A DNA stretch of 64,000 bases from Ceratopteris richardii. Lineage: Eukaryota; Streptophyta; Polypodiopsida; Polypodiales; Pteridaceae. The stretch is taken from positions 225,345,942 to 225,409,941 of the forward strand of contig CM035406.1 in NCBI GenBank assembly GCA_020310875.1, in the 5' to 3' direction. Below are positions 23,550 through 35,108 of this stretch, piece by piece. Under the pieces are notes generated by a model that was not told the origin of the DNA, made no database searches, and saw only the letters and a list, made by a program, of their open reading frames with translations. The translations under genes and the position numbers were made by a program. The stretch's first letter is position 1; each line of letters opens with the position of its first letter.

Positions 23550-25530
23550 ATGCATAGCAATGTTGCTAGTCTTGATGAGGTGAATATTTATTGGTTCCAT
23601 AATGAAAAGGAAATGAATATCGATTCTATGTATGCACATGCTCATAATGAGGAGATAGACTCCCCTACTCATTCTAATCAAAATAATATTGAAGAGGGAA
23701 ATGCTCATTCAAAGGTTTCTAAATGTGGTAGAACTTTCAAGAGAAAACACCAAGGATGAGAAAGGCCAAAAATCATGTTGTGTGCATTGCCTAATAAGAA
23801 TCATGTTGATATTCATGTAAAAACGAAACCCAGAAGAAGTGGAGAATTTACTTCTATGCCAAGCACTAATGCATCAAATGATGAGCATACCTCTATGGGA
23901 GAAGGAGATATAGATGAAGATTGATTTGATGTGGAGTGCTCTCTGATAATGATGATGACATAGCTTCTTCTAGTATTCCAATGCCTAAATGGAAAAGTGG
24001 AGATGCTTTTGATGTTGAATCAAATGGTACATTCCATGCATTGCCTACTTTATTTGATATCATTGATCCTCACTTAGGACAAGTTCCATGAGTTTAGATA
24101 GATTCAACTTCTTTTGGCTTTATTTCCACTTGGCTTGCTTGATATGATTATTGTAGAGACTAATCCGTATGCATTGGAAACTAGGGAGTGAGTATTGGCT
24201 AGTTATGAGAGTACATAGAGATGGATTGATATAGATAGACACTCATTTCTATCATTATTGGGTGTGTCTATTGCCATGTCTATGAAATATATTACCAATA
24301 AAAAATATCATTGGAGAGATGATACATGTGGAATGATGTGATTTCCAAATTATGGAAGTAAAATGATCATGAGTGAGTTTAAAAAAATAAAGAGATTTTT
24401 GCATATTAGAGATGACTCTCAAAGAGCAATAACAAAAGACACACATGATTATAAGTTGTGGAAAGTATTGCATTTAATAGAGAGATTGAATCATACTTTC
24501 AAATCATATTACAATTGTGGTAAGAATGTAATAGTGGACAAGAGGATAATTCCATCCAAGTGCAAAATGAATCCTTGTAAAGTTTACATCCAAAAAAGCC
24601 ACATAAGTTTGGTATAAAATTATGGAATCAATGTGATTCCACAATAGGTTACAACTATTCATTTTGCATTTATGATAAACTTCCGTTCCAACTCTTATCA
24701 TATAATGTGGTAGCAGATCATGTTAGTGATTTAAAACAAATAGGCCATCAGATTTTTTTAATAGGTGGTTCACATCTATCAAGATATTGATGCAATTGAA
24801 AAAGAAAAGTTTTGGAAGCACAAGAACTGATGTGATGAATAGGAAGAACTTTCCATCTAAAGATATGCTACATATTGAAAAACATGATAGAGGTGCTTCA
24901 CACATTGCAATTATGATATGAATGGGATTATTGAATGTTATTAGATGGATAAAAAGCCTATATACTCTGCATCTAATTGTTTTGGTATGCAAAACAGTTT
25001 TGTCCAAACGAAAATTGGAAGTGCTGAAAGAGAAAATATGTCTTGTCCTCAAGTTTCTATTGAGTACAATAAAAATAAAGCAAGATGTGTAGCATGGTCT
25101 TGAGCATTGGCTATAGTTTACAAACTTGTATCCATGGTTGGAAATGGTAGCATGCTATAATCTAGGGAATTCTAGATTTTTTATTTACCAATGCATACAT
25201 CATTTGCAAACAATTACCAAGAAGGAAGAACATGAGCATATTTGGTTTTAAGGTAAATCTATAAGCACAACCGGTAGATAATCATTTTCTAGTGATTCAC
25301 ACATCTCAAGTGGTTATTCATGCAAACGATGCTATGCATGGTCATAGGATACAAAAGATGAGTGAACATGCAAGCTCTGATTGTGTTGTATGTGCACATG
25401 AATGCAAGAAATATTTAGGAGAAGAAAAGTGATGAGAGGAAGCAAGACTACTAGGACAGTTTATGGTTGTCATAAATGTGAGAGATTCCTTTCCATAAAT
25501 CCATGATTTTACAAGTATCATATTATGATG
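23550..25530 (+). pseudogene. piggyBac-type transposase pseudogene
   Basis: Read across several frameshifts, the + strand follows the piggyBac (DDE_Tnp_1_7) order. First comes an acidic N-terminus (23,550-23,759). Then comes a stretch with LLDMIIVETNPYAL and LLGVSIAMSMKYITNKKYHW (24,120-24,310). Next is MSEFKKIKRFLHIRDDSQ and LWKVLHLIERLNHTFKSYYN with IVDKRIIPSKCKMN (24,363-24,617), which holds the first catalytic Asp region. Then comes a WFTSIKILMQLKKK segment (24,755-24,800), where the expected Asp appears as Asn. Finally GYNYSFCIYD-type and MNRKNFPSKDMLHIEKHDRG segments precede a Cys-rich C-terminal module near 25,365-25,530 (CVVCAHEC, then YGCHKCERFLS). Flanking TTAA ends were not identified. 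Confidence 0.8.
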
Positions 25531-25584
25531 AGAAGATGGATCATCCTCAAAGAGAGTAGTTGTTTGGTCATATAATTAGCCTAC

Positions 25585-27480
25585 CTTGATATGATCATAG
25601 TAGTTGTGGCACACTAGTTTACAAACTCTATTTTTTTATGGTCATATCTCTCTCCATAAATATCCATTTTGAATGTTTTTCAGGTCTTTAGAAAGTCTTG
25701 GTGTGCACTAGCATGATACAAAGTTTCATGATCAAATTTCTAATGATTTGGTACCCGTTCATGAAGTGGTGAAGCACTATCTCTACAAACATTCATGGAA
25801 CATGGTAAATTTCTTTTCTTTAAGTTGAAATTTCTTTTCTTAAAAAACCCATTTCTCTTTTATCCATTTGTCAAATCCAATGACTTTACTCTCTTTCTAT
25901 ACTACAATAATCTACTTTATGTATACAAGGTAGCATTTCTGAATTCCATTCCATTTGATTTGGGTTCCAAAAAGGTAACCCTATATCTTTGCACATAGTT
26001 GTGGTGCACTAGGTTACATACTCTATATTTGGATGCTCATATATCTCTTCATAAATATTCATTTTTTATGTTTTTTAGGTCTTTGGAAAGCTCTTGTGTT
26101 AAGAAACCCATTTCTCTTTGCTCAATTGTCAAATGTAATGATTTTAAAATATTTTTATAGATGCAAGAGCCTATTTAAAACACAAAATAGCATTTCCAAA
26201 TCCAATCCTGTTTGATTTGAGTTCTAAAAATGATAACCCTATATCCTTGCACATAGTTATGCCAAACTAGTCTACATAATCTACCTTTGAATGGTCATAC
26301 CTCTCTCCATAAATATCCATTTTACATGTTTTTTAGATATTTTAAAAGTGCATCATCTACACTATATGATATAAAGTCTCATGATCAAATTAATAATGGT
26401 TTGGTACCAATTAAAAAAAATGGTGAAGCACTATCTCTGCAAACATTCATAAAACATGGTAGATATTTTCTTCATAAAAGTGGAAATGTTGTGTCTTAGA
26501 AAACCCATTTCTCTTTGCTCATCCATCGTCTATTGATTTTTACTCTTTTTGTGTAGTTGCAAGAGTCTATGCTAAGTGTGGAAAGTATCATTTCCAAATT
26601 CAACCCCATTTGATTCCAGTTCTAGAAAATATAACCCTATATCTCTGCACATAGTTGTGGCAAACTAGTTTACATACTCTATCTTTGGATGGTCATATCT
26701 CTCTCCATGAATATCCATTTTGGATGTTTTTTACATATTTGGAATGCTAATGTTCTTTAAAAGCATTATACAACTTCCAAGATCATATTCATAACGGATT
26801 GGTATTAGTTGAGGAAATGGTGAAGCTCTATCTTTGCAAACATTCATGGAATATGGTAGAAATTTTCTTTTGAAAAGTTGAATTTCCTTGTCTTAAAAAA
26901 ACCCCTTGCTCTTTGCTCAATGGATCAAATCTAATGTTTTTACTCTCTTTGTGTAGTTGCAAGAGTCCATGTTACAAAGTAGCGTTTCCAAGTTCTATAC
27001 AATTTGATTCCAATTCCATAAAAGGTAACCCTATATCTCTACACATAGTTGTGGAAAACTAGTTTATAAATGTTATGTTTGGATGGTCATATCTCTGTCC
27101 ATAAATATTCATTTGTGGTGTTTTTAAGCATTTGAAAAGCTCCTAGAATGCATTAGCATTCTACAAAGATCGATGATCAAATTCATGGTGACTTGGTACT
27201 AGCTTAGAAACTAGTGAAGCACTATCTCTACAAACATTCATGGAACATGATAAATATTTTCTTCAAAAAAGTTGAAATGCATTGTCTTAAAGGACCCTTT
27301 TATCTTTGACCCATTGTTCAAATCTAATTATTTTACTCTCTTTTTGTAGCGAGTCTAGTTGAAGTATAAAAAGTAGAATTTCCAAATTCCATCCTGTTTT
27401 CTAAGAAAGGTAACCCTATATATCTTCACAATTGTGGCAAACTAGTTTACATTCTCTATTTTTGGATGGTCATATCTTCT
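25585..27480. repeat. Tandem array, period about 395 bp
   Basis: The landmark GGTCATATCTCTCTCCATAA (with variants) recurs at about 25,640, 26,035, 26,293, 26,691, 27,085 and 27,468. Intervals are 395, 258, 398, 394 and 383 bp. Other phrases recur in the same order in each unit: CACATAGTTGTGGCAAACTAG, GAAGCACTATCTCTACAAAC, ATTCATGGAACATGGTA and GGTAACCCTATATCT. The third interval start is about 137 bp short, so one unit has an internal deletion. Units are visibly diverged. No coding potential. The array begins just after the piggyBac remnant and is cut off by the copia remnant. Confidence 0.9.
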
Positions 27481-27499
27481 AATAAAGAATAGGCTATAT

Positions 27500-29972
27500 T
27501 GCAAACACGCAAGGATTTGATACCATAGCATAAAATAAAAGTAGATAGGACTTCCTAAAAACTTGATTAGTGTGTGACAGATAGTTGAAAAAGGTTTTCA
27601 AGTCACGTTTACAAATGAAGAAGTATTTGTTGAAAATCTAGAGAATGGATAAAATCATATTCTTTGTGGTAGGAAAAAAGGTAGACTCTTTACTTTAAGA
27701 GTGCATGAGAACATTGTTCAAGCTTGCTTGAACATGGTGAAGGAGTGATTACAGAACTTGATCTCTGGCATAAGATATTAGATAATTTCAATGAAAGAGG
27801 AATTAAAGCTATGGTTACAAATTAGTGTGTACTAGGATTAACAAATGTGTAGAGTCAATAAATGTGAAGCATGTCAGATGGGAAAAGCACACAGGTTACC
27901 ATTTCAGAAGAAAGGATTCAAACATGATGGAGAACTAGAGTTCATTCATACAGATGCATGGGGACCAACAAAAGAAGGATCTATCAATGGCTCAAGGTAT
28001 TATGTTCTTTTCATTGAGGATGCTATAAGATGGATAACTCTGTATGTTTTGAACGAAAGATCAAAAGCGGTTGGAGTTTTCACCCATTTTCATGCATATG
28101 CAGAGAGAGTCACAGGTCAAAAGCTTAAGAGACTGAGGTCTGATGGAGGGGAAGAACACTTCTCTGAATATTTCAATGATTATATTTAGAATGCAGGTAT
28201 TAAGTGAGGAATAACTTGCATGTATACACCACAACAAAATGGTGTAGCAGAAAGAAGAAACGGAACATTGGTTGAGTTTGCTAGAGCTATGTTGAAGGAG
28301 AGGAATTGTCCAAATTATCTTTGGGATGAGGCTATATATACAGCTACATATCTTGTGAATAGATTACCATGTACCGCTCTAAATGGAATGACTCCATATG
28401 AATCTTTGTCGGGTAAGAAACCAACACTATATCATTGTAAAGTGTTTGGACCAATTGCATATGCTTATGTGCCATTACAACTTAGAGATAAACTTGAACC
28501 AAAGGTAGAAAAATATGTGTTCATTGGTTATGATTAAAAGTAGATGGGTTACAGGTTGTGGAATCCTCTAACCAAATAATTCCATGTTTCTAGAGATGTT
28601 ACATTTGAATAACAAAAAAGTTGTATGCATATCAAATTCATATAGTTGAAGAATTTGAAGATGAGGGAAGAAGATTTGAGAAAGGAAAATCAAGTGTGCA
28701 GGTGAATGGAGATGAAGAGTATATGCAAGCAAGTACATCCAGAAGTACATTAACAAGAAGAAATGAAGAAGCTTCTAGATTTGATGAAGAGGCGTATCCA
28801 TATACACATGAAAGAATGTGAACTAGGAGGTCTAGCAGGACAAGAAGGTAACCAGAAAGGTATTCTTATGATACTTCTTACATAACTCAGAAGATCTATG
28901 CATATATGGTCAAAGATGATGAAGAACCTCATAACTATGATGAAGCAAAAGGTAAGAAGCAATGAAGGAAGAATTCAATGCACTAGAGGAGAACAAGAAT
29001 TGGGAACTTGTTTCTAAAAAAAATGGTATGAAGGTAATTGGAAATAAATGGGTTTATAAAATGAAGAAGCTTGCAGGTGGAAGTATATCCAAATACAAAG
29101 TTGGACTAGTTGCGAAAGGCTATGCCCAAACTAATGGCATATATTATGATGAGACATTCTAAGATGTCAACTATAAGGACAATCATTCATATTGCAGCTT
29201 CAAACGGATGGACTCTGAGTCAACTAGATATAAAGAATGCATTCTTGAATGGATACATATCAGATGAGGTATACATGGAACAACCGGAAGGGTTGATAGA
29301 TTCTAGGTATCCAAATTTTTTCTACAGATTGAGAAAAGCGCTCTATGGATTGAAGCAAGCTCCAAGAGCATGGAGTTATAGATTGTTGAAGTATCTCAAT
29401 GATCTTGGATATCAAAGAAGAGAGGAAGGTACAATCTACATTTGTATTCATGTAGATGACATTATAATCATGGGTACTTTAGATGAAGGAATTAAGGAGG
29501 TAAAGAGATTACTTCAGAAAGAAATCAACATTAGTGACCTAGGACAGTTATCATATTTTCTTGGAATGGAAGTCACTTATGCAGATCATGACATATATGT
29601 ATCACAAGAAAGGTATCTTTTGAACCTATTGAAGACGTTTGGTATGGAAAATTGCAGAGAAGCTTTACCTCCACTTGAAGGCAATCACAAGATCAGTAAA
29701 TATGATGGAGTCAAATACAGAAAATATGAGGAATTATCAATCTCTTGTGGGTAGTTTGATTTATGCTACAGTAACAAGACCTGATCTTAGTTATGAGTGG
29801 GAGTTCTGTCACAATTCAAGCATTGTCCAAAGGATCCACATTGGTTTGCAGATCAAAGAGTTCTCAGATATATCAAAGAAACCATAAAGGAAGGATTATA
29901 TTATCCTTTTACTTCAGATTTGAAGTCGAGAGCCTATAGTGACTGAGACTGGGCAAGTAATCAAGATGATAG
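27500..29972 (+). pseudogene. copia C protease to RNase H remnant
   Basis: A forward copia of the same family as copia A. A protease C-terminal segment (VEKGFQVTFTNEEVF) lies near 27,580. GAG-pre-integrase (CEACQMGKAHRLPFQKKG) and the rve core are at 27,845-28,537, with all three acidic boxes visible (HTDAWGP, RSDGGEEHF, QQNGVAERRN). The integrase tail is at 28,560-28,620. RT spans 28,962-29,754 (NWELVSKKNG, QLDIKNAFLNG, KALYGLKQAPRAW, and HVDDIIIMG in place of YVDD). RNase H starts at about 29,890 (YPFTSDLKSRAYSD) and is cut at 29,972, where gypsy sequence begins. Gag and both LTRs are missing. A deletion of some 20 codons lies just before HVDD. Confidence 0.85.
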
Positions 29973-31880
29973 AACATGGGGGATGGTTGTCCTAGGGCAT
30001 GCTCTATGAGCGATTCGGTGGATTGTGTAGTGATGGGGGTTGCTTCATAGATTGGGTTATCAGAGGTGGAGAATAGGGTTGAACTAGAGATGGGAGTACG
30101 GAAGATGAAGGTTGGTTTGGTGGGTTGAGTGGTCGAGGTTATTTCCACAGTTTCTGCTCTAGGAGGCGATGGTGGGGGTGTGGGTGGTAGTGGCTCGGTG
30201 GATTCCTCACGGGTGACTGGGTGCTCTTGGCTAGCAGTTTCTGTTGCTTGGGAGGTTGTCCTGATGGGTTCGGATGTAATATTTGGCCCTTCTGCCGTTG
30301 TAATGGGGATCTGGATATTCTTACCTGAGCGTGGTCGTGTCTGGAATCTTCGTGGATCATATTGAACTGGAGACCTCCTAATGGCGGTCCGCACTGCTTC
30401 TACTACCCCATATGTTTCTGCCATCAATAAGAGACCTTCACTATATTCTGAGTCAACTCCGGATTCTTCCAACAGCTGAGTCATGAGTACTCTACTGCTC
30501 TGTTCGGTGAGCAGTTGTTGCGATCGCACTCGTTCCATAATTTGATACAGCCTTCGGAGTTCCGCTGTATAGGCTGGGGCTTCCGTGGTCTCCTCTTCAT
30601 ATGCTCCTTCTTCTTCTAGGTGTCCTTGTTGTTGACCTTGCTGGGCGTCACTCCAATGTACATGGCGGTCGTCTGTAGATTTTCTTCTTCTTTGTGAAGA
30701 TGTGCCTTGTTCTTCTGCATCTGAATAATACTCTACATCAGAGAGTTGTGTACTTTGTAAGAATTCTTCGAAGTCCTGAGGATCCATTCCTTCAGCATCT
30801 CCACTTGTAGCAAATTCAAATTCAGATGGAGCAGGAGGAGATGAAGGGGTAGCTTGTGTCGTAGTTTCAGATCCAGACCTGGGTATCCTAATGGTAAAGG
30901 GAGGTATAGTGGTCTCCCTTCGTGGCGATACTTCAGGAGTAGTCAGAACTTCCCTTGTCTGGACACAAGGGATCGCACCCCTCATGCGCTTGGATTGATG
31001 TGTGGACGTCTTGAGCTTCTTAAACATTTGTAATTGTGCCCAAGTTAAGGCACGTTCAATGGGAACATCGTATGCTAGGCACCGGTAAATAATGTGTGTG
31101 ATTGCACAGCAACTGTTCACCACTAATTTCCTAGAAGACCTTTTATTTGCTTCATACAATTGATCTATAATCCATACCGGTAGCTTAATTGGTAACGCAC
31201 CTGCCTCCGCTAAGTAGAGAGCGAACCAGATTCTTTTGTGTGGTTGTGTGAAGCGGTCTTGGCCGAGGAAAGCAAAATGTTGCATGCACATACGGAGAGG
31301 GATGGACACGTTTGGTGTGAGTGCTGCCATGTCTTTAAGCTTCAATAGTTTCCTATCCTTCATGTTAGTAGGAACGAGAGCATCCTTCTCAGAAGGTACA
31401 TGTGTGCCGTGCATATTCAAAGCAGCGCTCACCAACTCCACAGTAAGTTCAAACCTCTTTAACTCGTTGTTGCCCAGCAAGGAAGGAAGAACAAATGATC
31501 CTGGTTTGTCCTTTTCTTCATTAGCTTGTAATGTGGAGACCAAATAATAGCATCAGAGGAGATCCGGTTTAGGTAGTGGTGCTTCAAAGTATTTTGCTAG
31601 CCCTCCACGTTGCCATATGGTCTGGAGATCCTCGGTGTTCTGTAGAGTCTCAAACTCCTTGGAGAAAAATTGGAATCGAACCCATGATCTGTCATACTCG
31701 CACTTAGACTCCCATATATACTTGGCCTCTCCTAATGGACCTGGCATGCCATTGAACCAATGGGAATTGGCATGGACTCTTTCTGTGATCCCTGTGGGTG
31801 GATCCGGTACCGGGATCTGCTGAAGGTGTTGCAGTAAGTATTCCTACTTGTGAGCTTGGACCTGTCGCTTTTGCCATGTT
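29973..31880 (-). pseudogene. Outer gypsy additional 3' ORF (function unknown)
   Basis: A long frame of more than 500 codons downstream of integrase, where plant Athila/Tat-type elements carry extra ORFs. An ATG at about 31,879 is followed by a frameshift. The segment 31,553-31,747 (EFETLQNTEDLQTIWQRGG) ends in one in-frame TGA; the frame then stays open to the breakpoint. The first ~200 residues look globular, with RIWFALYLAEAGALPIKLPV and ALTWAQLQMFKKLK, and recall the 'putative plant transposon protein' type of domain. The rest is Pro/Ser/Thr-rich and acidic. There is no clear signal peptide or membrane segment, so I do not call it an envelope gene. The C-terminus is lost; the last residues are copia antisense. 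Confidence 0.6.
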
Positions 31881-32088
31881 ACTTCTTGCCTCCTGATTCT
31901 ATGAGAATATAGAAACATGTGTTAACATTGTAAAGGACAAGTTAGAACCGTTTTTGTCCCCATTACAACATTATCATGAGGTTCGGGAGAGATTAGTAGG
32001 TTAATAAGTGCTCGGTGCTTGTGTGTGTAGTTAGGAATTGGTTGGACCTAAGAACTAAGTGGAATGATGTAGTGTGAGAGTGACGTAG

Positions 32089-33482
32089 TTAGTAGGTGGG
32101 CATGGATTTACAACTGAGTTCTGGGGGTTTATTACAAGTTTTAGGTTGCCAAATGCGGTGGATGGGCTTTGATCTTGATTTTGTGGAGACTCTGAAGAGT
32201 TTGATAGGGGTATCTGCTTGAAGATGAGGCTTTTTAGGGACCCATTTACAAGTGATTCTACTAGTGCTCATGGAAGAATATGTGTCCGTGCATGATGCGT
32301 AAGACTCGGCCTCAGATGTTTGGAGTGAGTGAAACATGTTGTACCGGTTGCGGCCTTGGTGTAGCTATTTGAGCCCGCAAGCAAGCCTTAGGCACCCAGA
32401 TTTGTCGTGATTGTGGGCTGGCCTTCATTGACTTCTTGGGTACCCAAATAGACTTCACCTTCACAGAAGAATTAATGAAGGACTTCTCATTAATGTCATG
32501 TTGTTGACTACTAATAAGAGGTTTTGGCCGTGGGGTCGGCCTGGTCTGAAGAGGGTATTCGCCTTTTCGCCTCCATACTTGCTTCCATGGCTGAAACAAT
32601 CTGCTTTGCTCCTTTTTTTGGCATTTAGTATCGGTAGTGTTCTGCTTCTTCTGTATTTGATCTGCCGTGGGTTGTTGCAACCTTCTGGTCTTTGGAAAAG
32701 AAGGGAGTTCCGTCCTCTCCCTGGCTCCGTTGTTGAGATTAGCCTCTTTCTGCATCATACAGTTTTGGACAAAAATAGCATTGTCAACTTCATGTGCGCC
32801 CCTGGAAGGACCAGGAGTTTGTGCCTTGCCTAGTTCCTTGAGTGCCTCATTTTCCAATTCAACTGTAATTCGGCTATGATCTACCCATACCTGAAGAAGT
32901 CCACTTCTTAGGTTGAGGTTGACTGCATGATCATAGATCCAGTCCTGACCCAAGACAAGAGGCTCCGTGAGGTCCTCATCTTCACACACTAGTACTTTGA
33001 CTGTCATCACTTCGTCTTGAATGGAGATGGGAAGATCCACCTCGCCCATGCAAGGAGTTTCCACACCTCCCAATGAGATATGCTTCTATAGGATCGACAG
33101 TTAATTTCAATTCTTGACAGTAAGACAACTTGACAGCACTAGTGGATGCACCTGAGTCAATCAAAGCTCTTACAATCTTTGCACCCTTTCCTTGTCCTAC
33201 TCCTAGGGTTACAAAAGGCCGTCGGTCGATTATTCTATGGGAATGCCCACCTGAAGTCTCGCACATGGCCATAGGATAGCCTACAGATTCTTGAGTGTCA
33301 AGCATAGGCGGGTCTCTGCTTTGTCTCCTCAATTTCATTCGTCGGATGCGTTCTAAAGCTTCTGCCTGTGCTTCTTCTCTAATTCGTTTCTCTTCTTCTT
33401 TACGTTTCTTGGCAGTGTTGAATCGATTTAGCATCTCTTCAGTAAGGGGTTCCTGATATAACTTGACTCTGCATCCACTTAT
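32089..33482 (-). pseudogene. Outer gypsy post-integrase region with second retropepsin-like domain
   Basis: In the same frame as integrase (separated only by a TAG at 33,483-33,485). It opens with a Lys/Glu/Arg-rich helix (KKRKEEEKRIREEAQAEALE), then VRALIDSGASTSAVKLSYCQ, a retropepsin active-site block with DSGA intact. A one-base shift near 33,075 moves to the frame 32,312-33,073, which continues as a protease-like sheet (VEVDLPISIQ-type, VLVCEDEDLTEPLVLGQDW, matching the usual LG-DW/F end of the domain). Farther on there are IWVPKK/IWVPKA/KWVPKK repeats (32,090-32,480), where another frameshift occurs. The element already has a protease upstream of RT. Whether this second one cleaves anything cannot be told from the sequence. 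Confidence 0.7.
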
Positions 33483-35108
33483 CTAACTTGGTAGAATATC
33501 GCACTCTAAAGTGGCTAGTTGAACTGCGCCACTTGTGGAGATTCTATTGATAATCATTGGCCAGTAACCTCTTTTCTCTAATTTTTGTGCATGCTGCTTC
33601 AATGTGTAGACTAGGACTAGGTCGCCTGCTTTCAAGCCTTTATCCTTCACATGTGTATCAAAATATGCCTTTTGCCTCTTCTTCGCTGCATAGATTCCTG
33701 CTGCAGCTCTCAATCGTGTTTCGCCTAGACGTTCAAGATCAAAGATTCGAGAGGAGAGTTCATGGCCTGTCCAGTCATGCTCTTGTGCTACCTTCAATGT
33801 AGGTATCAAAAAGTCCAGGGGTAGCACAGCATTTTGGCCAAATACCATCTGAAACGGGGTGGCTTAGAGTACCGTTTTATAGGCAACCCGGTATGCCCAA
33901 ACAGCATGGTGTAGCTGTTTGTCCCAATCAGAGCGTTTATTGTTCACTAGTTTAGTCAGCACATTGCATAAGATCTTATAAGTGCTCTCAGCCTGGCCAT
34001 TAGCTTGTGGATGATAGGGGGCCGATTTCTTATGTATCACCAAGAATTCTTGGAGAAGGTTTTCTATGACTTCATTCAAGAAGTGTGTGCCTCTATCACT
34101 CACCAACTCTATTGGCAATCCGTACCTCGTGAATACATTTTCAAATAAGAACTTTGCTATTGTTTGAGCATCATTTTTTGTAGTAGCTTTCGCTTCTACC
34201 CACTTGGTTAGATAGTCTGTGGCCACGATGATATAATCAGCATGTGAACCCTTAGCTGGGGGATTAATGGGACCAACAAAGTCTATTCCCCATTTAGAGA
34301 ACGCACGTCCGCCCATCATAGGCTTTAGTGGCATCTCATCCTTGCGTATAGGGTACTGAGTTCTCTGACAAACATCACACCATTTCACATAGGTATGTGC
34401 ATCCATGTGAAGGGTTGGCCACCAAAAGCCTGCAAATAGTATTGCCTTGATTACCCGATCTGGTCCAAAGTGTCCCCCTGCTACACCTTGGTGAGCAGTA
34501 TCTAAGATTTTGAGATATTCACTCTCATGGACACATAGTCTCAGGTAACCATCTTTACCACGCTTGTATAGATTGTCACCAATGAGTGAATAATCCTGGA
34601 CTTCTTGTTCTAAACTCCTTTGCCTAACCAGAGTCATGTCTGGAGGGAATGTTCTCGTCCTTAAGAAGGATACTAGAGGTTCACTCCAATCTGGCACTAT
34701 GGACACTTGATAAAGAGTGGCATGTTCCACAGGTGGTTTAGTGCAGCAGATTGGGCATTCCTTGCACAACTTTTGGACATCAGCCTCCATAGTCGGCTAA
34801 TGCACTCCGAGTCTCCTTAGTGTCTGTAAGGTTCGTTGCTTTGAGTAGTGTTGCTCTAATGCACCTACATGTACTAATTGCAACCATTTAGCGTACTCAT
34901 CCTCTTCCACACAACAAGCCAAGATCCCTTGATCTGTGTGCTTGTACATACTTCCTGCCATGATGTGATACTTTTGGGCTTTTACTACCTCTCTATCCTG
35001 TGTGTTTATTACTGGGTGGTTAGGTCCGTATGTCAACACTGATACCAATGGCTTAGCCCACTGCAGCACCACTTCCAAGTTAAACAAGTAAGCATCAGGA
35101 AGGTCATC
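33483..35108 (-). pseudogene. Outer gypsy integrase with two tandem H2C2 modules
   Basis: The frame is continuous through three stops (34,797 TAG, 33,864 TAA, 33,483 TAG). The first zinc module has His at residues 73 and 80 of the 34,797-35,087 frame (HVGALEQH) and its Cys pair as CKEC at about 34,755-34,766. A second complete module follows: HQGVAGGH (residues 100-107 of the 33,864-34,790 frame) and CDVC (138-141). The core then shows GIDFVGP (D170), SDRGTHF (D232) and QANGQAESTYK (E268), a DD35E spacing with all three catalytic residues. The 33,483-33,848 part is the C-terminal domain with a degenerate GPY/F motif (KRGYWPMIINRI). No chromodomain is visible. Confidence 0.9.

Noticed and set aside
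25585-27480. CRISPR-like reading of the periodic array
   Set aside because: The period is near 395 bp, whole units are repeated rather than short repeats with unique spacers, and the context is eukaryotic.
31150-31210. tRNA-like phrase GGTAGCTTAATTGGTAACGC, resembling a D-arm/A box
   Set aside because: No fitting T-arm/B box or acceptor pairing downstream, and it lies inside the open gypsy 3' ORF.
29909-31543. Calling the outer gypsy 3' ORF an envelope gene
   Set aside because: No signal peptide, transmembrane segment or cleavage-site pattern; position alone is not enough.
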